From: Exilibacterium sp.
GTDB taxonomy: Bacteria > Pseudomonadota > Gammaproteobacteria > Pseudomonadales > Cellvibrionaceae
Assembly: GCA_028280195.1 (NCBI GenBank)
Contig: JANQMH010000008.1
Coordinates: 1-64,000 of the forward strand
DNA: 64,000 nucleotides
Reading direction: 5' to 3'
The position numbers and the translations under genes were made by a program. Under the pieces are notes generated by a model. It worked only from the letters and a program-made list of their open reading frames with translations. It was not told the origin of the DNA and ran no database searches. This document shows positions 17,848-25,647 of this stretch, one piece after another. The first letter of the stretch is position 1. Every line of letters begins with the position of its first letter.

Positions 17848-17937
17848 CTACCTCCGCGCTTGATCGCGCCGTAATACGTCTAACAGTAGCGACGCCACCA
17901 CAATGGCGATCACCGTACCCAGCACCCGGGTAAACAT
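17848..17937 (-). CDS. tiny membrane protein, 29 aa
   Basis: Residues MFTRVLGTVIAIVVASLLLD form one hydrophobic helix and the C-terminus is basic (VLRRDQARR). ATG 17937 overlaps the TGA of the previous gene (TGATG), a sign of coupled translation. Too short for homology; supported by packing and composition. Confidence 0.55.
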   Translation of the reverse strand: MFTRVLGTVIAIVVASLLLDVLRRDQARR

Positions 17938-18185
17938 CAGCTGTCACCGTTAATCAGTTGGTGTATGGCTGTGCCCAGGGTGTTACTGTCGTTCTGCACA
18001 CCATCGTCCAAGATATCGGTTACCCGATTGGCAAACCGGGCAAAGAGGTTCTGGCGGTTGGTCGGGTCCACCGCTTCGGCGGCCTCCCCCACAGCCTCTC
18101 CCGCGCGCCTGAGCGCGACCACCACCACCAGCAGGACCAGGCCCCCTAGAATCAGTTTTTGCTGTGTGGCGCTGCTGAGGTTCAC
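17937..18185 (-). CDS. small membrane protein, 82 aa
   Basis: GTG start at 18185 overlapping the TGA of the hydrolase gene (GTGA). Residues 11-25 (LILGGLVLLVVVVAL) form a membrane helix after a short polar N-terminus; the C-terminal half is polar and helical (RQNLFARFANRVTDILDDG). The layout is typical of internal-membrane proteins of tailless phages. No named family recognised. Confidence 0.7.
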   Translation of the reverse strand: MNLSSATQQKLILGGLVLLVVVVALRRAGEAVGEAAEAVDPTNRQNLFARFANRVTDILDDGVQNDSNTLGTAIHQLINGDS

Positions 18186-18676
18186 GCTAAGGCCATCGCT
18201 GCCTGGATCTGCGCATCGCTGTACGGCACCTGGCCGTTTTCATGCCGGATGATCGCCTTCATCAGGGGGAAATAGTCATCCGGCATCAGCGGCACGTCAG
18301 GCCCCTTCCCCAGCTGCTGGGACACACTGGCGATATAGCTGTCCGTGTCGTTTTCCACCCGTGGCGCATAGACCGAAATCAGCTGCGCGATCGTATCCAG
18401 GCCGTCGCGCTCGATATCGCCGCGGATATCCATAAACATCGCCCGCAGCCCCCACTCCGGTGCCACAAACTGCTCGAACACGCCATCCGTGTTTTGGTCG
18501 TTGGGCACCTTCCCCTGCCACGCGATATCGGTTAACACCAGGTTACCCGGGTTGTGGTTGCGGATACCCCGAGCCGGCGCCGTTTGGGGCGGCGGTGCTG
18601 CTGTCGGTTTCTGTCGCATCGTAAACGCTACCCCCGCGGCAATGAGCAGTGAGCCGATAAGCAATAAGCTGTCCAT
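18182..18676 (-). CDS. virion-associated peptidoglycan hydrolase, membrane-anchored
   Basis: 164 aa from ATG 18676. Residues 3-20 form a membrane helix (SLLLIGSLLIAAGVAF), followed by a Pro-rich linker and a soluble domain starting ARGIRNHNPGNLVLTDIAW. The RN.NPGN motif is the signature of phage structural lysozyme-like proteins that make a local hole in the cell wall. Further conserved parts are FVAPEWGLRAMF and the Tyr-Ala-Pro segment SVYAPRVENDTDSYI. Start overlaps the previous stop (TGATG) and its stop overlaps the next start. Confidence 0.8.
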   Translation of the reverse strand: MDSLLLIGSLLIAAGVAFTMRQKPTAAPPPQTAPARGIRNHNPGNLVLTDIAWQGKVPNDQNTDGVFEQFVAPEWGLRAMFMDIRGDIERDGLDTIAQLISVYAPRVENDTDSYIASVSQQLGKGPDVPLMPDDYFPLMKAIIRHENGQVPYSDAQIQAAMALA

Positions 18677-19104
18677 CACTGGCCGATCACAATCGGGTGC
18701 TCGACATCGAGCGTCGCCACACACTGCGCCGTGGCAGCCGCGGTGGCCGTGGTGACATCCACCGACAGGGTTAGCGGTGTTTGTCCGCTGATCCCCGCCG
18801 AGAGCCCGGACAGGTCGATATCGGCGATGGTCAGATAGCCCACCGTGCCGGCGGTGATGGCGATCTGACCGGTGCCAATCACTGTACTCCCGGCCAACAG
18901 GTTGACCGTAAAGGTACCGGTGTCGCTCTGGCTTAGCTGCACTTTCGCTTTTAGCGTGCCGCGCAAAAATGTCAGCCGGGACAGGTCGCCGACGCGCTCG
19001 GCAAAGGTGGCCGGTGTGGTATATACGCCATTGGCCACGGCGTTGCCGGCGAACGATCCAGGCAACGGATCAAAGTTAAGCTGCGTGCGGTTGGCAAATT
19101 GCAT
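18676..19104 (-). CDS. small beta-rich structural protein, 142 aa
   Basis: ATG 19104 has AAGGAG 5 bases upstream. The sequence is rich in Thr, Val, Gly and Ala with alternating hydrophobic residues (GTFTVNLLAGSTVIGTGQIA), as in a single beta-sandwich, and has no membrane helix. Placed between the spike-like protein and the hydrolase, it could be a penton, spike-base or minor capsid protein. No homologue recognised; this call rests on context. Confidence 0.65.
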   Translation of the reverse strand: MQFANRTQLNFDPLPGSFAGNAVANGVYTTPATFAERVGDLSRLTFLRGTLKAKVQLSQSDTGTFTVNLLAGSTVIGTGQIAITAGTVGYLTIADIDLSGLSAGISGQTPLTLSVDVTTATAAATAQCVATLDVEHPIVIGQ

Positions 19105-19113
19105 AGTCACTCC

Positions 19114-20553
19114 TTAGGTGATGCCGGCCCGGAGGGTGAGTTTTACCGTGCCTGGCAGGGCAATCGTAAAATTGTCGGCAATACCCGCCAGTGCGAACGA
19201 CTCGCCACCACTGCCGACAATCCGCTGGCGTGAACCGTCGAAGTACTCGAGGCGGTAGACACTGTCGAGGTAGTTGTCGCCGAGTTGGCTCTCACTGGAC
19301 AGGTAGGCCTGCAGGATCGCCTTGATCGATTCCCCTGTCATCACCACAAAGTTGCTGGAAAACGTATCAGCAAAGCCGATATTGGCAGTGATCGGCCGCG
19401 CCTCGGCGGCCAAGGCATTTTTAAAGGCGTCGGCGTTAGCAAACAGCTGCGCAGTAACAGTGCGATCGTAGTATTGCCGGTTTTTGATGACATTACTGGA
19501 AACCCCGTGCCAGTACTCACCCCGGTCAGGATCGATACTGAGCGTGAGAGCGTTTTCCGGCCCGCTAAATCGCGTATAGTTTTGCAGGTTGCCATCATTG
19601 TCGATCGCGAACCGCGACATATTTGACGAATTGTAGCTGGCTATCATAAATCTGTCGGCGCGCGCATCGTAGTCAATGCCATACATTTGCAGTATCAGTG
19701 ATTCACCGCCCAGTGCCGTCAGATCCCAGGTATCCAGCAGTGTAAAGCTGGGTACACTGTAGCGGCGCAGAATATTACCCTGGTGCAGGACATAAAAAAA
19801 ACCGGCGGCATCAAAACAACAGCCTCGCCCTAGCTGCTCGATCGCGGCGCTGAAATTCTGCCCGGGTAATGCGGCAAACGGGTTAAACCGAAATACGCGA
19901 CGCTCGGCGTCAATGACGTACATCAATCCATCGCGCGGGTTATACGCCATATCCTGCACAAAGGCGACAGCACTGTTAGTGCCACGATTGATCGCGACCC
20001 GGCCAGTACGGCGATCAAAGCCGACAATCTCCGCTCCCGTGCCGTTTTGCCCGTCAGCGGTAAACACATAATCGCCGGCGATGGCCGCGGCCGATACATT
20101 GCCGCCGACCGGCGCGAGATCGGAATTGAAATTTAAGCCGCCAAAGGTTTCCACCACCTGATCGCGAACCGGCGCCGCTACCTGCAACTCGATCACCTCC
20201 CGGGTATCGGTAATAAATTGCCCGCCGGCGGCCTGAATACCCGGGGTAATCGTTACCTCGCCGGTGATGATCTGGGCGTTATAGTCGCCGAGGCCGACCA
20301 CAAAAATACAAGTGAGCGGCGCCGTCGCATCCGGGTTGTCCACCTCAAAACTGGTAAACGCCGGTTCCCGGGGATTGTCAGGCGAGCGATTAAACCGGCG
20401 CTTATCGCCGGCGCGCATCAGTACCGATTGCTCGTTGACACGCACCCGTATCGGTCGATCGGCGCTTTTGACAAAGATAAAATCACCGCCAGCCCGCACC
20501 GGCAGGCCTTCCTGTCCCGGCTGCAGAAAAACAGGCGCGTCGTGGTTACTCAC
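19114..20553 (-). CDS. spike-like structural protein with probable beta-propeller
   Basis: 479 aa from GTG 20553, overlapping the TGA upstream (GTGA). Residues 1-110 look like a beta-sandwich (FIFVKSADRPIRVRVNEQSV), a possible capsid-vertex domain. Residues about 150-360 have repeated blade-like units with D..RTGRVAI, YNPRDGLMYVIDA, DAAGFFYVLHQGNI and YDARADRFMIASY, typical of NHL/SMP-30-like beta-propellers. A further beta-rich C-terminal domain follows. This is the best candidate for the receptor-binding protein, comparable in role to PM2 P1; function is inferred from domain type and position. Confidence 0.7.
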   Translation of the reverse strand: MSNHDAPVFLQPGQEGLPVRAGGDFIFVKSADRPIRVRVNEQSVLMRAGDKRRFNRSPDNPREPAFTSFEVDNPDATAPLTCIFVVGLGDYNAQIITGEVTITPGIQAAGGQFITDTREVIELQVAAPVRDQVVETFGGLNFNSDLAPVGGNVSAAAIAGDYVFTADGQNGTGAEIVGFDRRTGRVAINRGTNSAVAFVQDMAYNPRDGLMYVIDAERRVFRFNPFAALPGQNFSAAIEQLGRGCCFDAAGFFYVLHQGNILRRYSVPSFTLLDTWDLTALGGESLILQMYGIDYDARADRFMIASYNSSNMSRFAIDNDGNLQNYTRFSGPENALTLSIDPDRGEYWHGVSSNVIKNRQYYDRTVTAQLFANADAFKNALAAEARPITANIGFADTFSSNFVVMTGESIKAILQAYLSSESQLGDNYLDSVYRLEYFDGSRQRIVGSGGESFALAGIADNFTIALPGTVKLTLRAGIT

Positions 20554-21317
20554 AATTTAATCCCTCCCCGGAATACGAATGCGGCGCCCACCACCGCGGC
20601 GATGATCGCGCCGAATTTCAGCAGGTCTTGGGTAGTCTGGCCGTCCTCGCTGCGCTCCGATTGGGTGGCAAACGCAAAGGCCCTGTCGAGGTTCTGCGCG
20701 TTCTGCTGCAGGGAAAAGCGGTTCAGGTCGCCAATCTCATCAATGGCCGATTGAAACGCATCACCGGCAGTCCCCAGCGACGCCAGGCCAAAGTCAAACG
20801 CCCCCTCCCGGGCCGTGTCGGCCGAGGCGATCGCCTCGAGGGTGAGCTGGTTACTGGCGTCGGCCGAGGTTTCGGCAAAGTCGAGCGCCTCGCCAAAGGT
20901 GTCGCGGCCGAAATCGAAGGCCTCGCCGGTGGTATCGCCGGCAAAGCCGAGGGCATCGCCAAACGTGTCCCGGGTCAGGTCGATCGAGTCGCGCGTTAAA
21001 TCCAGCGAGTCGCCGGCCAGGTCCAGGGTGTTTTCCTGAAAGACCTCGGCAGAGGCCAGCGCCTGCAGAGACAGCTCGGTACCCAGGTCGGCCGCATCGC
21101 TGGCAAAGTCGAATGCCGCCAGCGAAATCTTGCCGCCTTCCTCGATGGCGCCAAAGTCGGTGGTGGCGATATTCACATTGCCCTGGCTGCTGCCGAGCGT
21201 GATATTGCCGCCGATATTGCCCGAGTCCGTCACCCGGTTATCGCTCGTCGCCGTCGAGATATCGGTGGTGGTTTGGGTACTCGCCGTGCTGGAGCGTGAT
21301 TTTGATCTACTGCCCAT
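20550..21317 (-). CDS. repeat-containing virion protein with C-terminal membrane helix
   Basis: 255 aa. The N-terminus is Ser/Thr-rich. Residues about 95-165 consist of degenerate units of about 7-11 residues: DLAGDSLDL, TRDSIDL, TRDTFGDALGF, AGDTTGEAFDF, GRDTFGEALDF. The C-terminus has a membrane helix (FGAIIAAVVGAAFVFRGG). The protein is very acidic in the middle. It could be a tape-like or trimeric fibre between inner membrane and capsid vertex. No family recognised. It is followed directly by the spike gene with a GTGA overlap. Confidence 0.7.
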   Translation of the reverse strand: MGSRSKSRSSTASTQTTTDISTATSDNRVTDSGNIGGNITLGSSQGNVNIATTDFGAIEEGGKISLAAFDFASDAADLGTELSLQALASAEVFQENTLDLAGDSLDLTRDSIDLTRDTFGDALGFAGDTTGEAFDFGRDTFGEALDFAETSADASNQLTLEAIASADTAREGAFDFGLASLGTAGDAFQSAIDEIGDLNRFSLQQNAQNLDRAFAFATQSERSEDGQTTQDLLKFGAIIAAVVGAAFVFRGGIKL

Positions 21318-21318
21318 A

Positions 21319-21666
21319 TCAACCCTTCAAAACGTAACTGTCCAGCTGCAGGCCGAGCCGCTGCCACAATCGGATCATGCCGCGGCGCTGGACATGGGTG
21401 CGGACTGTCAGGCCGCGCTCACGCGCCCGCCGCAGGATCTCCGGCGCAAACACCCTGAACCCCCTGCCCTCGCCACACACCAGGCATAACTCGGTCGGGG
21501 AGTCCTGGCGGGTCACCAGCCAGCCGCCGTGGTCGCCGCTGTCGAGCCGGTAGAGGTGGGCAATGCCCGCCTCCACCTCGCGGCGGATATCGGCCATATC
21601 GTCGCCGGCAGCGACGCGCAGGCCGGCTTCGGCGGCCTCACTCCAGGGGCGGCGCTCGAACCGCAT
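21319..21666 (-). CDS. hypothetical protein, acetyltransferase-like small domain
   Basis: 115 aa; ATG 21666 overlaps the TGA of the previous gene (TGATG). Soluble, basic, with segments DMADIRREVEAGIAHLYRLD, GWLVTRQDSPTELCLVCGEG and VRTHVQRRGMIRLWQRLGLQ. The arrangement of a central V/L-rich strand and a terminal WQRLG helix resembles small GNAT-like proteins found in other prophages, but I cannot confirm it. It sits among structural genes. Confidence 0.6.
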   Translation of the reverse strand: MRFERRPWSEAAEAGLRVAAGDDMADIRREVEAGIAHLYRLDSGDHGGWLVTRQDSPTELCLVCGEGRGFRVFAPEILRRARERGLTVRTHVQRRGMIRLWQRLGLQLDSYVLKG

Positions 21667-21890
21667 CACCGGGTAATCAAAAACACCGCGGCCACGAGCG
21701 CAACCAACACCAGGGGATTGGAAAGCACGCCCCCCACCGTGTTGGGATTGCCGCTGCCGAAGTTAAACACTTTGTCGCCGGTACCGGCCGTGCCGCCGGC
21801 ATCACCGCTCGCGCTGCCGGCGCTGGCGCTACTGGAGGGCGCCACGCCACCGGTGACCCCGCCCCCTAACAGGCTGAGAGGGCTGGTCAT
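21666..21890 (-). CDS. small membrane protein, 74 aa
   Basis: Starts MTSPLSLLGGGVTGGVAPSS with a low-complexity Ser/Ala/Gly N-terminus, then one C-terminal membrane helix (LSNPLVLVALVAAVFLI). ATG 21890 overlaps the stop of the preceding gene (ATGA). Probable virion membrane protein. Confidence 0.68.
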   Translation of the reverse strand: MTSPLSLLGGGVTGGVAPSSSASAGSASGDAGGTAGTGDKVFNFGSGNPNTVGGVLSNPLVLVALVAAVFLITR

Positions 21891-22168
21891 TTGACCACCC
21901 GGGAAAACACAAACATGGCTGCGAGAATCAGGCCGGTGGCCGCCAGTATGTTGGTATTGACCGCTACCCCGAACACATTGGCCCGAGTGGCCTCGCCGGC
22001 GCCCCGCGGGTCCGGGGCGCCGACAGACTGCTGGTCGACCACCAACTCCGGCGAGACGCCGACGTTTTGGTTGCCGCCGTTCTTGGCGTTGTTTCTCGCC
22101 ACCTGCACATCGCGCACCTGGCCGGTGATGGTGGTCAGCGTATCGAGGATATTGTCGAACGTCGCCAT
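21887..22168 (-). CDS. small membrane protein, 93 aa
   Basis: Begins MATFDNILDTLTTITGQVRD; an N-terminal amphipathic helix, a polar middle (NAKNGGNQNVGV) and a C-terminal membrane helix (ILAATGLILAAMFVFSRVV). A strong GGGGAGGG ribosome binding site precedes ATG 22168. It directly follows the major capsid gene, where PM2-like phages encode internal membrane proteins. Confidence 0.7.
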   Translation of the reverse strand: MATFDNILDTLTTITGQVRDVQVARNNAKNGGNQNVGVSPELVVDQQSVGAPDPRGAGEATRANVFGVAVNTNILAATGLILAAMFVFSRVVK

Positions 22169-22183
22169 ACTGCCCTCCCCGGC

Positions 22184-23005
22184 TTAGCGACCCAGGCCGC
22201 CGATGTATTCGAAAACCCCGTTGACCGTCATCGCCGCGCTGCAATCCATCAGCACGCGCAGATCCTGCACATTGCGCACATCGATGGTATTGCCGCCATA
22301 GCCACGCTCGGACGGATCGACGACAAAATATCCGGCCTGCGGCGCCCGGTACCGGTGATCGGTCTGCACTTGGGTATTGAGTGCTGCCTCGCGGTCCCAA
22401 ATGGTGCGCAGATCGCGTTCGATCTCCACCCGGTCCAGGGTGCCGGCACTGGGGCGGAAAAATATCCGGTTGATCAATTGGGTTTCCAGAGTACCGTAGA
22501 TGTAATCGGATACCTCCAACTCGCCGGCGCCGGCAATCGTCCGGTTTTGCTTGCGGATATGCAGCATCACACCCGGGCCGCCGGCCACCGCCGGACTACG
22601 CGTGGCCTCCAGATCTAACACCGGTGCCGAGGCGGCAGCGTCGATATCGATCTCGACTTGAAACGAGGTGATGATATTGCCGGTTTCATCACGCACGCCC
22701 GTATTGACCGCGGTCGATTCAACATTGCCACGCTCGCGCACCCAGCGATCCAGGGGCATACGCAGCCGCCCTCCCGCCGCTGACATGCGATCAAACTGGT
22801 TCATGGTATCGCGCTCTGTGGCGCTGAACCGTTGGAACGTCTTGCCATTGGCCTTGAGTTCGATGTTAGTCAACTGGGCTAAGGTGACACCGGAGTACTT
22901 GAGGTACAAATCGTGATACCGCAAACCGATCGGCAATTTGTTCAAGGCCTTGCCGCCGGCGCTCACACCCTCAAATGGGGTAATGGGATCTTCGAGATAG
23001 GACAC
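22184..23005 (-). CDS. major capsid protein, PM2 P2-like (double jelly-roll)
   Basis: 273 aa (PM2 P2 is about 269 aa), GTG start with AAGGGGGT upstream. Segments I recognise from the P2 family: KLPIGLRYHDLYLKYSGVT near residue 23, VEIDIDAAASAPVLDL near 117, GYFVVDP near 220 and VQDLRVLMD with FEYIGGLG at the C-terminus. No signal or membrane helix, as expected for a coat protein that forms pseudo-hexameric trimers. The packaging ATPase lies just upstream and several membrane proteins downstream. Confidence rests on remembered family motifs and on the neighbours. Confidence 0.85.
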   Translation of the reverse strand: MSYLEDPITPFEGVSAGGKALNKLPIGLRYHDLYLKYSGVTLAQLTNIELKANGKTFQRFSATERDTMNQFDRMSAAGGRLRMPLDRWVRERGNVESTAVNTGVRDETGNIITSFQVEIDIDAAASAPVLDLEATRSPAVAGGPGVMLHIRKQNRTIAGAGELEVSDYIYGTLETQLINRIFFRPSAGTLDRVEIERDLRTIWDREAALNTQVQTDHRYRAPQAGYFVVDPSERGYGGNTIDVRNVQDLRVLMDCSAAMTVNGVFEYIGGLGR

Positions 23006-23014
23006 GCGACCCCC

Positions 23015-23107
23015 TTAGATTAAATCTTTCAGCACCGGCACGCGCTTCGCGACAAAAATGGTCGCGATCACAACGGCGGCGGTTTTTAAAATCGTGTTCA
23101 TACTCAT
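23015..23107 (-). CDS. tiny membrane protein, 30 aa
   Basis: Residues MSMNTILKTAAVVIATIFVA form one hydrophobic helix, followed by KRVPVLKDLI. It lies between the ATPase and the capsid gene; its stop codon runs into the capsid gene's ribosome binding site. Supported by position and composition only. Confidence 0.6.
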   Translation of the reverse strand: MSMNTILKTAAVVIATIFVAKRVPVLKDLI

Positions 23108-23187
23108 AGTCTTAACCTGTGGTTAGCGGATGTTGCCGAAACACGGCGACCGTCTACCACAGGGAAATTTTAAAATCAATAGATCCC

Positions 23188-23916
23188 TTATAAGGGAATT
23201 TTGGGCCCTTTTAGGGTGAAGCGGGGACGATTTTCCGACGTAAAAATCAGGCGGCCGCGCTGATAATTGCCGCCGTGATGGTCGCTCTGGAGGATGAAAT
23301 CGAACTGGGATTTTGCCTGGTCGGCGACCAGGCCATTGATTGCCTGCAGGGGGATACCGGTCAACTCGGCGACGCTTTTCCGGTCCCGCGGCAATTTGAG
23401 TGCGCACACGTACACGATCGACGCATTGCCGATGCTGGTTTTGTCTGACTCGGCCGGCCGCTGGGTGATGGCGAACACGTCGACGCCGTACTTGAGCGAT
23501 CGCCGGATAAAAATACCGTAGTGCTCGGGAGCTTTTCCCGGGTTGGTGACGTCGGCGGTTTCCTCGAAAACCACCGCGGATTGTTGGCCGGCGGCGCAAC
23601 AGCGCTGCACGTAGTAAAACGCCATTTTGCAAAATTGGTCAAAGTCGCCCAGGGCGCCCGTGTAGGCGATCGTCGCTTTTTTCCCCGCGCAGGCCTTGAC
23701 GATCGGCCACAGCTCCGCCGGCGTGCGCGCCCGGTGAGTGGCGGTGTACTGGCCCTCCACGTCCCAGATCAATACGCAGCGGTGCCGTTGGATCTCCCGC
23801 AGCACGCGCACGGTTTTACCGGAGCGCGAGCGCCCTACCACTGCCCACAGTACGCCGCTTCTGACGCTACCCACGGCCCTGCTGTACCCCCGGTTCCGGT
23901 TGTGGATCCGGTTCAC
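23188..23916 (-). CDS. packaging ATPase (A32/FtsK-HerA type)
   Basis: Up to 242 aa; the GTG at 23916 lacks a good ribosome binding site, and GTG at 23874 is possible. Walker A is VVGRSRSGKT, Walker B SAVVFEE with the catalytic Glu, and ITQRPAESDKTSI matches the sensor region of A32-like genome packaging ATPases of internal-membrane phages. It should drive DNA into the procapsid. It precedes the capsid gene, the usual order in PM2-like elements, and overlaps the gene at 23867 by about 50 bases. Confidence 0.85.
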   Translation of the reverse strand: MNRIHNRNRGYSRAVGSVRSGVLWAVVGRSRSGKTVRVLREIQRHRCVLIWDVEGQYTATHRARTPAELWPIVKACAGKKATIAYTGALGDFDQFCKMAFYYVQRCCAAGQQSAVVFEETADVTNPGKAPEHYGIFIRRSLKYGVDVFAITQRPAESDKTSIGNASIVYVCALKLPRDRKSVAELTGIPLQAINGLVADQAKSQFDFILQSDHHGGNYQRGRLIFTSENRPRFTLKGPKIPL

Positions 23917-24310
23917 TGGGTGGCGGCGTCGCCGGCGCCCGCTGCGGCCGTTTCCGCGGCAGCTTGGCCCGGGGCAGGATCACCATCGCGGTCAACAGCA
24001 CCGCGCCCACCTCCGGACCCAGAGCGTCGGGATCGGGGTAGTACTTCGCTGCCACTGCTGCATAGGCTTCACTGAGCGCGGTGATTTCTTTGGCTGATAC
24101 CTCCCAGGCCGGCGCCAGGACATCAAACCCCGGCGTCAGCAGCTGCTCGAACAAGCCCTGGTACTCGGTCTTGGCCCGGTCGGCGGCCTGCGCCTCGGCG
24201 GCCGGTGCGGCGATAGCGGTCTGTGATGGCGCCGCAGCAATATCGGCTTCGATGTCCGCCTCCAGCTGCTCGATGTTTTGGTCCAGTGATGCAGTGTGTT
24301 GCTCGGTCAT
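23867..24310 (-). CDS. hypothetical phage protein, acidic N-terminus and Pro-rich C-terminus
   Basis: 147 aa from ATG 24310, with AGGGGG upstream. The N-terminal third is acidic and helical (DQNIEQLEADIEADIAAAPS); the middle has FEQLLTPGFDVLAPAWEVSA; a hydrophobic strand VGAVLLTAMVIL is followed by a basic, Pro-rich tail. It could be a scaffold or assembly partner of the ATPase, whose gene it overlaps. No family recognised. Confidence 0.65.
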   Translation of the reverse strand: MTEQHTASLDQNIEQLEADIEADIAAAPSQTAIAAPAAEAQAADRAKTEYQGLFEQLLTPGFDVLAPAWEVSAKEITALSEAYAAVAAKYYPDPDALGPEVGAVLLTAMVILPRAKLPRKRPQRAPATPPPSEPDPQPEPGVQQGRG

Positions 24311-24318
24311 GTAACCCC

Positions 24319-24666
24319 CTAAAAAATATCGCGATCGAACCACCCGGGCTTTTCCCGGGATTTTTCCCCGGGTTCCCCGGCGGATTCACCGGCGGGCACC
24401 GGGGGATTCCCGGGGGGCGATTCTGGCGGTGTCCCAAGGTTTTGCTTGGGTTCCCCGGGTTTGTCACCCGGGGTATGCAAGTCGGCTTTTTCCAAAATCA
24501 GTTCTTGCGCGTCGGCATGGTTTAACGGGATCGGGCCATAACGGCACGAGAGATACAGGGGGTATTTTGCGTCGGCCCGCGCGCTTCGCCGGACCTCGAC
24601 AGTATCGCCCAGCAGCAATACCAGGTGTTGGGTCTGCAGGGTGCCAATGGTGGCGCCTTTGGCCAT
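24319..24666 (-). CDS. hypothetical phage protein with Pro/Gly-rich tail
   Basis: 115 aa from ATG 24666 (GGAG upstream). The first 65 residues form a compact beta-type domain (QHLVLLLGDTVEVRRS ... YPLYLSCRYGPIPLNHADAQ); the rest is a low-complexity Pro/Gly/Glu tail (TPPESPPGNPPVPAGESAGE). The tail coding region is a run of CCCGGG-rich sequence. No family recognised; possibly an assembly factor. Confidence 0.65.
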   Translation of the reverse strand: MAKGATIGTLQTQHLVLLLGDTVEVRRSARADAKYPLYLSCRYGPIPLNHADAQELILEKADLHTPGDKPGEPKQNLGTPPESPPGNPPVPAGESAGEPGEKSREKPGWFDRDIF

Positions 24667-24667
24667 A

Positions 24668-25015
24668 TCAGGTCTCTCCCTCGGCAGGCGGTAGCAGTTT
24701 CGTCTCCAACTCGTGCATGTACGCCAGCGTATTGACGACCTCCGTGAGCGCCTCGAGCTGGAGGCGCAGGTTGGCAATTTCACACGGCTGCTCGACAAGC
24801 GCCGCTTTCAGGGCGTCGGAGTTATTGTTGCTGATCCACATCGATATCGCCTGAGCCAATTGCGTAAACTGCTCGGCTTGCTCTTGAGCTTCACGCCGAT
24901 TGAACTGACAAAAGCGACCGTCCGCAAAGGTCAGCTGTAGGCAAGGCCCTCGGTCGATACCGCCGTAAAACGCCGTTAACGTATAGTCTCCGGATTCAAA
25001 CAAGGTGGTGGACAT
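24668..25015 (-). CDS. hypothetical phage protein, first gene of the structural operon
   Basis: 115 aa from ATG 25015. N-terminal beta-rich part (MSTTLFESGDYTLTAFYGG, CLQLTFADGRFCQFNRREAQ) and a C-terminal helix likely to form a coiled coil (CEIANLRLQLEALTEVVNTL). The stop codon is 1 base from the next start. The promoter of the leftward structural operon should lie in the gap upstream. Function unknown. Confidence 0.65.
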   Translation of the reverse strand: MSTTLFESGDYTLTAFYGGIDRGPCLQLTFADGRFCQFNRREAQEQAEQFTQLAQAISMWISNNNSDALKAALVEQPCEIANLRLQLEALTEVVNTLAYMHELETKLLPPAEGET

Positions 25016-25647
25016 TAGCACGCCTTTGCTGGCGGCAGTGTGGCAGGTGGATTGAGCATGAGCGCTACTGTCGCCCAGCTGCGTGGTGTAAGCATAGCGG
25101 TTTACTCCAAGTCTCGAATGTCGCAAACCGTCCCCACGCGCGTTATAGCACAGTCTCAGGCGGCACAACAGCAGCGACCGGCAGTGTGCTCGCCGATTCT
25201 GCCCAGTTAATCACTGATTAACCCTATCCCACTGCGCGAGCAGCAGCTGCTCCCCGTCCCGCCGTGGCAACGTGCTACCAGGTTGCACACCAAGGCGCAA
25301 AGCGCCGCGGAGCAAAACCGCTTTCCGCGCTTGCGCGGGCATTTTTTGATCACCGAGAGGTGATCACAATATTCAGGCGGCTGGCTGAATTGTAGGGAAA
25401 CCGTAGTAATCACTTGACGGTATTGTTTGCAACTTACCGGGTAACAACTTAACGACACTATGCCCCACTTGTGCGGCACTTATCCGCAGGGTTACCCACA
25501 GGAATTGTGGAAAACTTGGCGCGATATCATGCCGACAACCGCCTCTGCGGCGATTTCAGCGCGTCACCAGGTTGGGCAGCCCAACAGCGAGCCTAATAGC
25601 AGCCGCGCGGCCACAGGCGCTCACAGGCGCTGTGCCTGGTGTTAGGA
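25016..25647. other. intergenic region with promoter and probable replication origin
   Basis: 632 bases between Rep and the structural operon. It holds a GC hairpin with T run (about 25325-25347), an inverted repeat TGATCACC/GGTGATCA (25347-25366), a second one ATTCAG/CTGAAT (25371-25390) and the DnaA-box cluster at 25480-25514. I see no convincing gene here. Confidence 0.6.
25480..25514. other. DnaA-box cluster, putative prophage origin of replication
   Basis: Three 9-mers each one mismatch from TTATCCACA: TTATCCGCA (25480-25488), TTACCCACA (25492-25500) and, on the other strand, TTTTCCACA (25506-25514). Such spacing is typical of plasmid and phage origins. They lie 130 bases downstream of a RepA-like gene. 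Confidence 0.65.

Noticed and set aside
25207-25479. 90-codon frame on the - strand in the prophage gap
   Set aside because: Cys-rich, no ribosome binding site, and it covers hairpins and inverted repeats of the probable origin.
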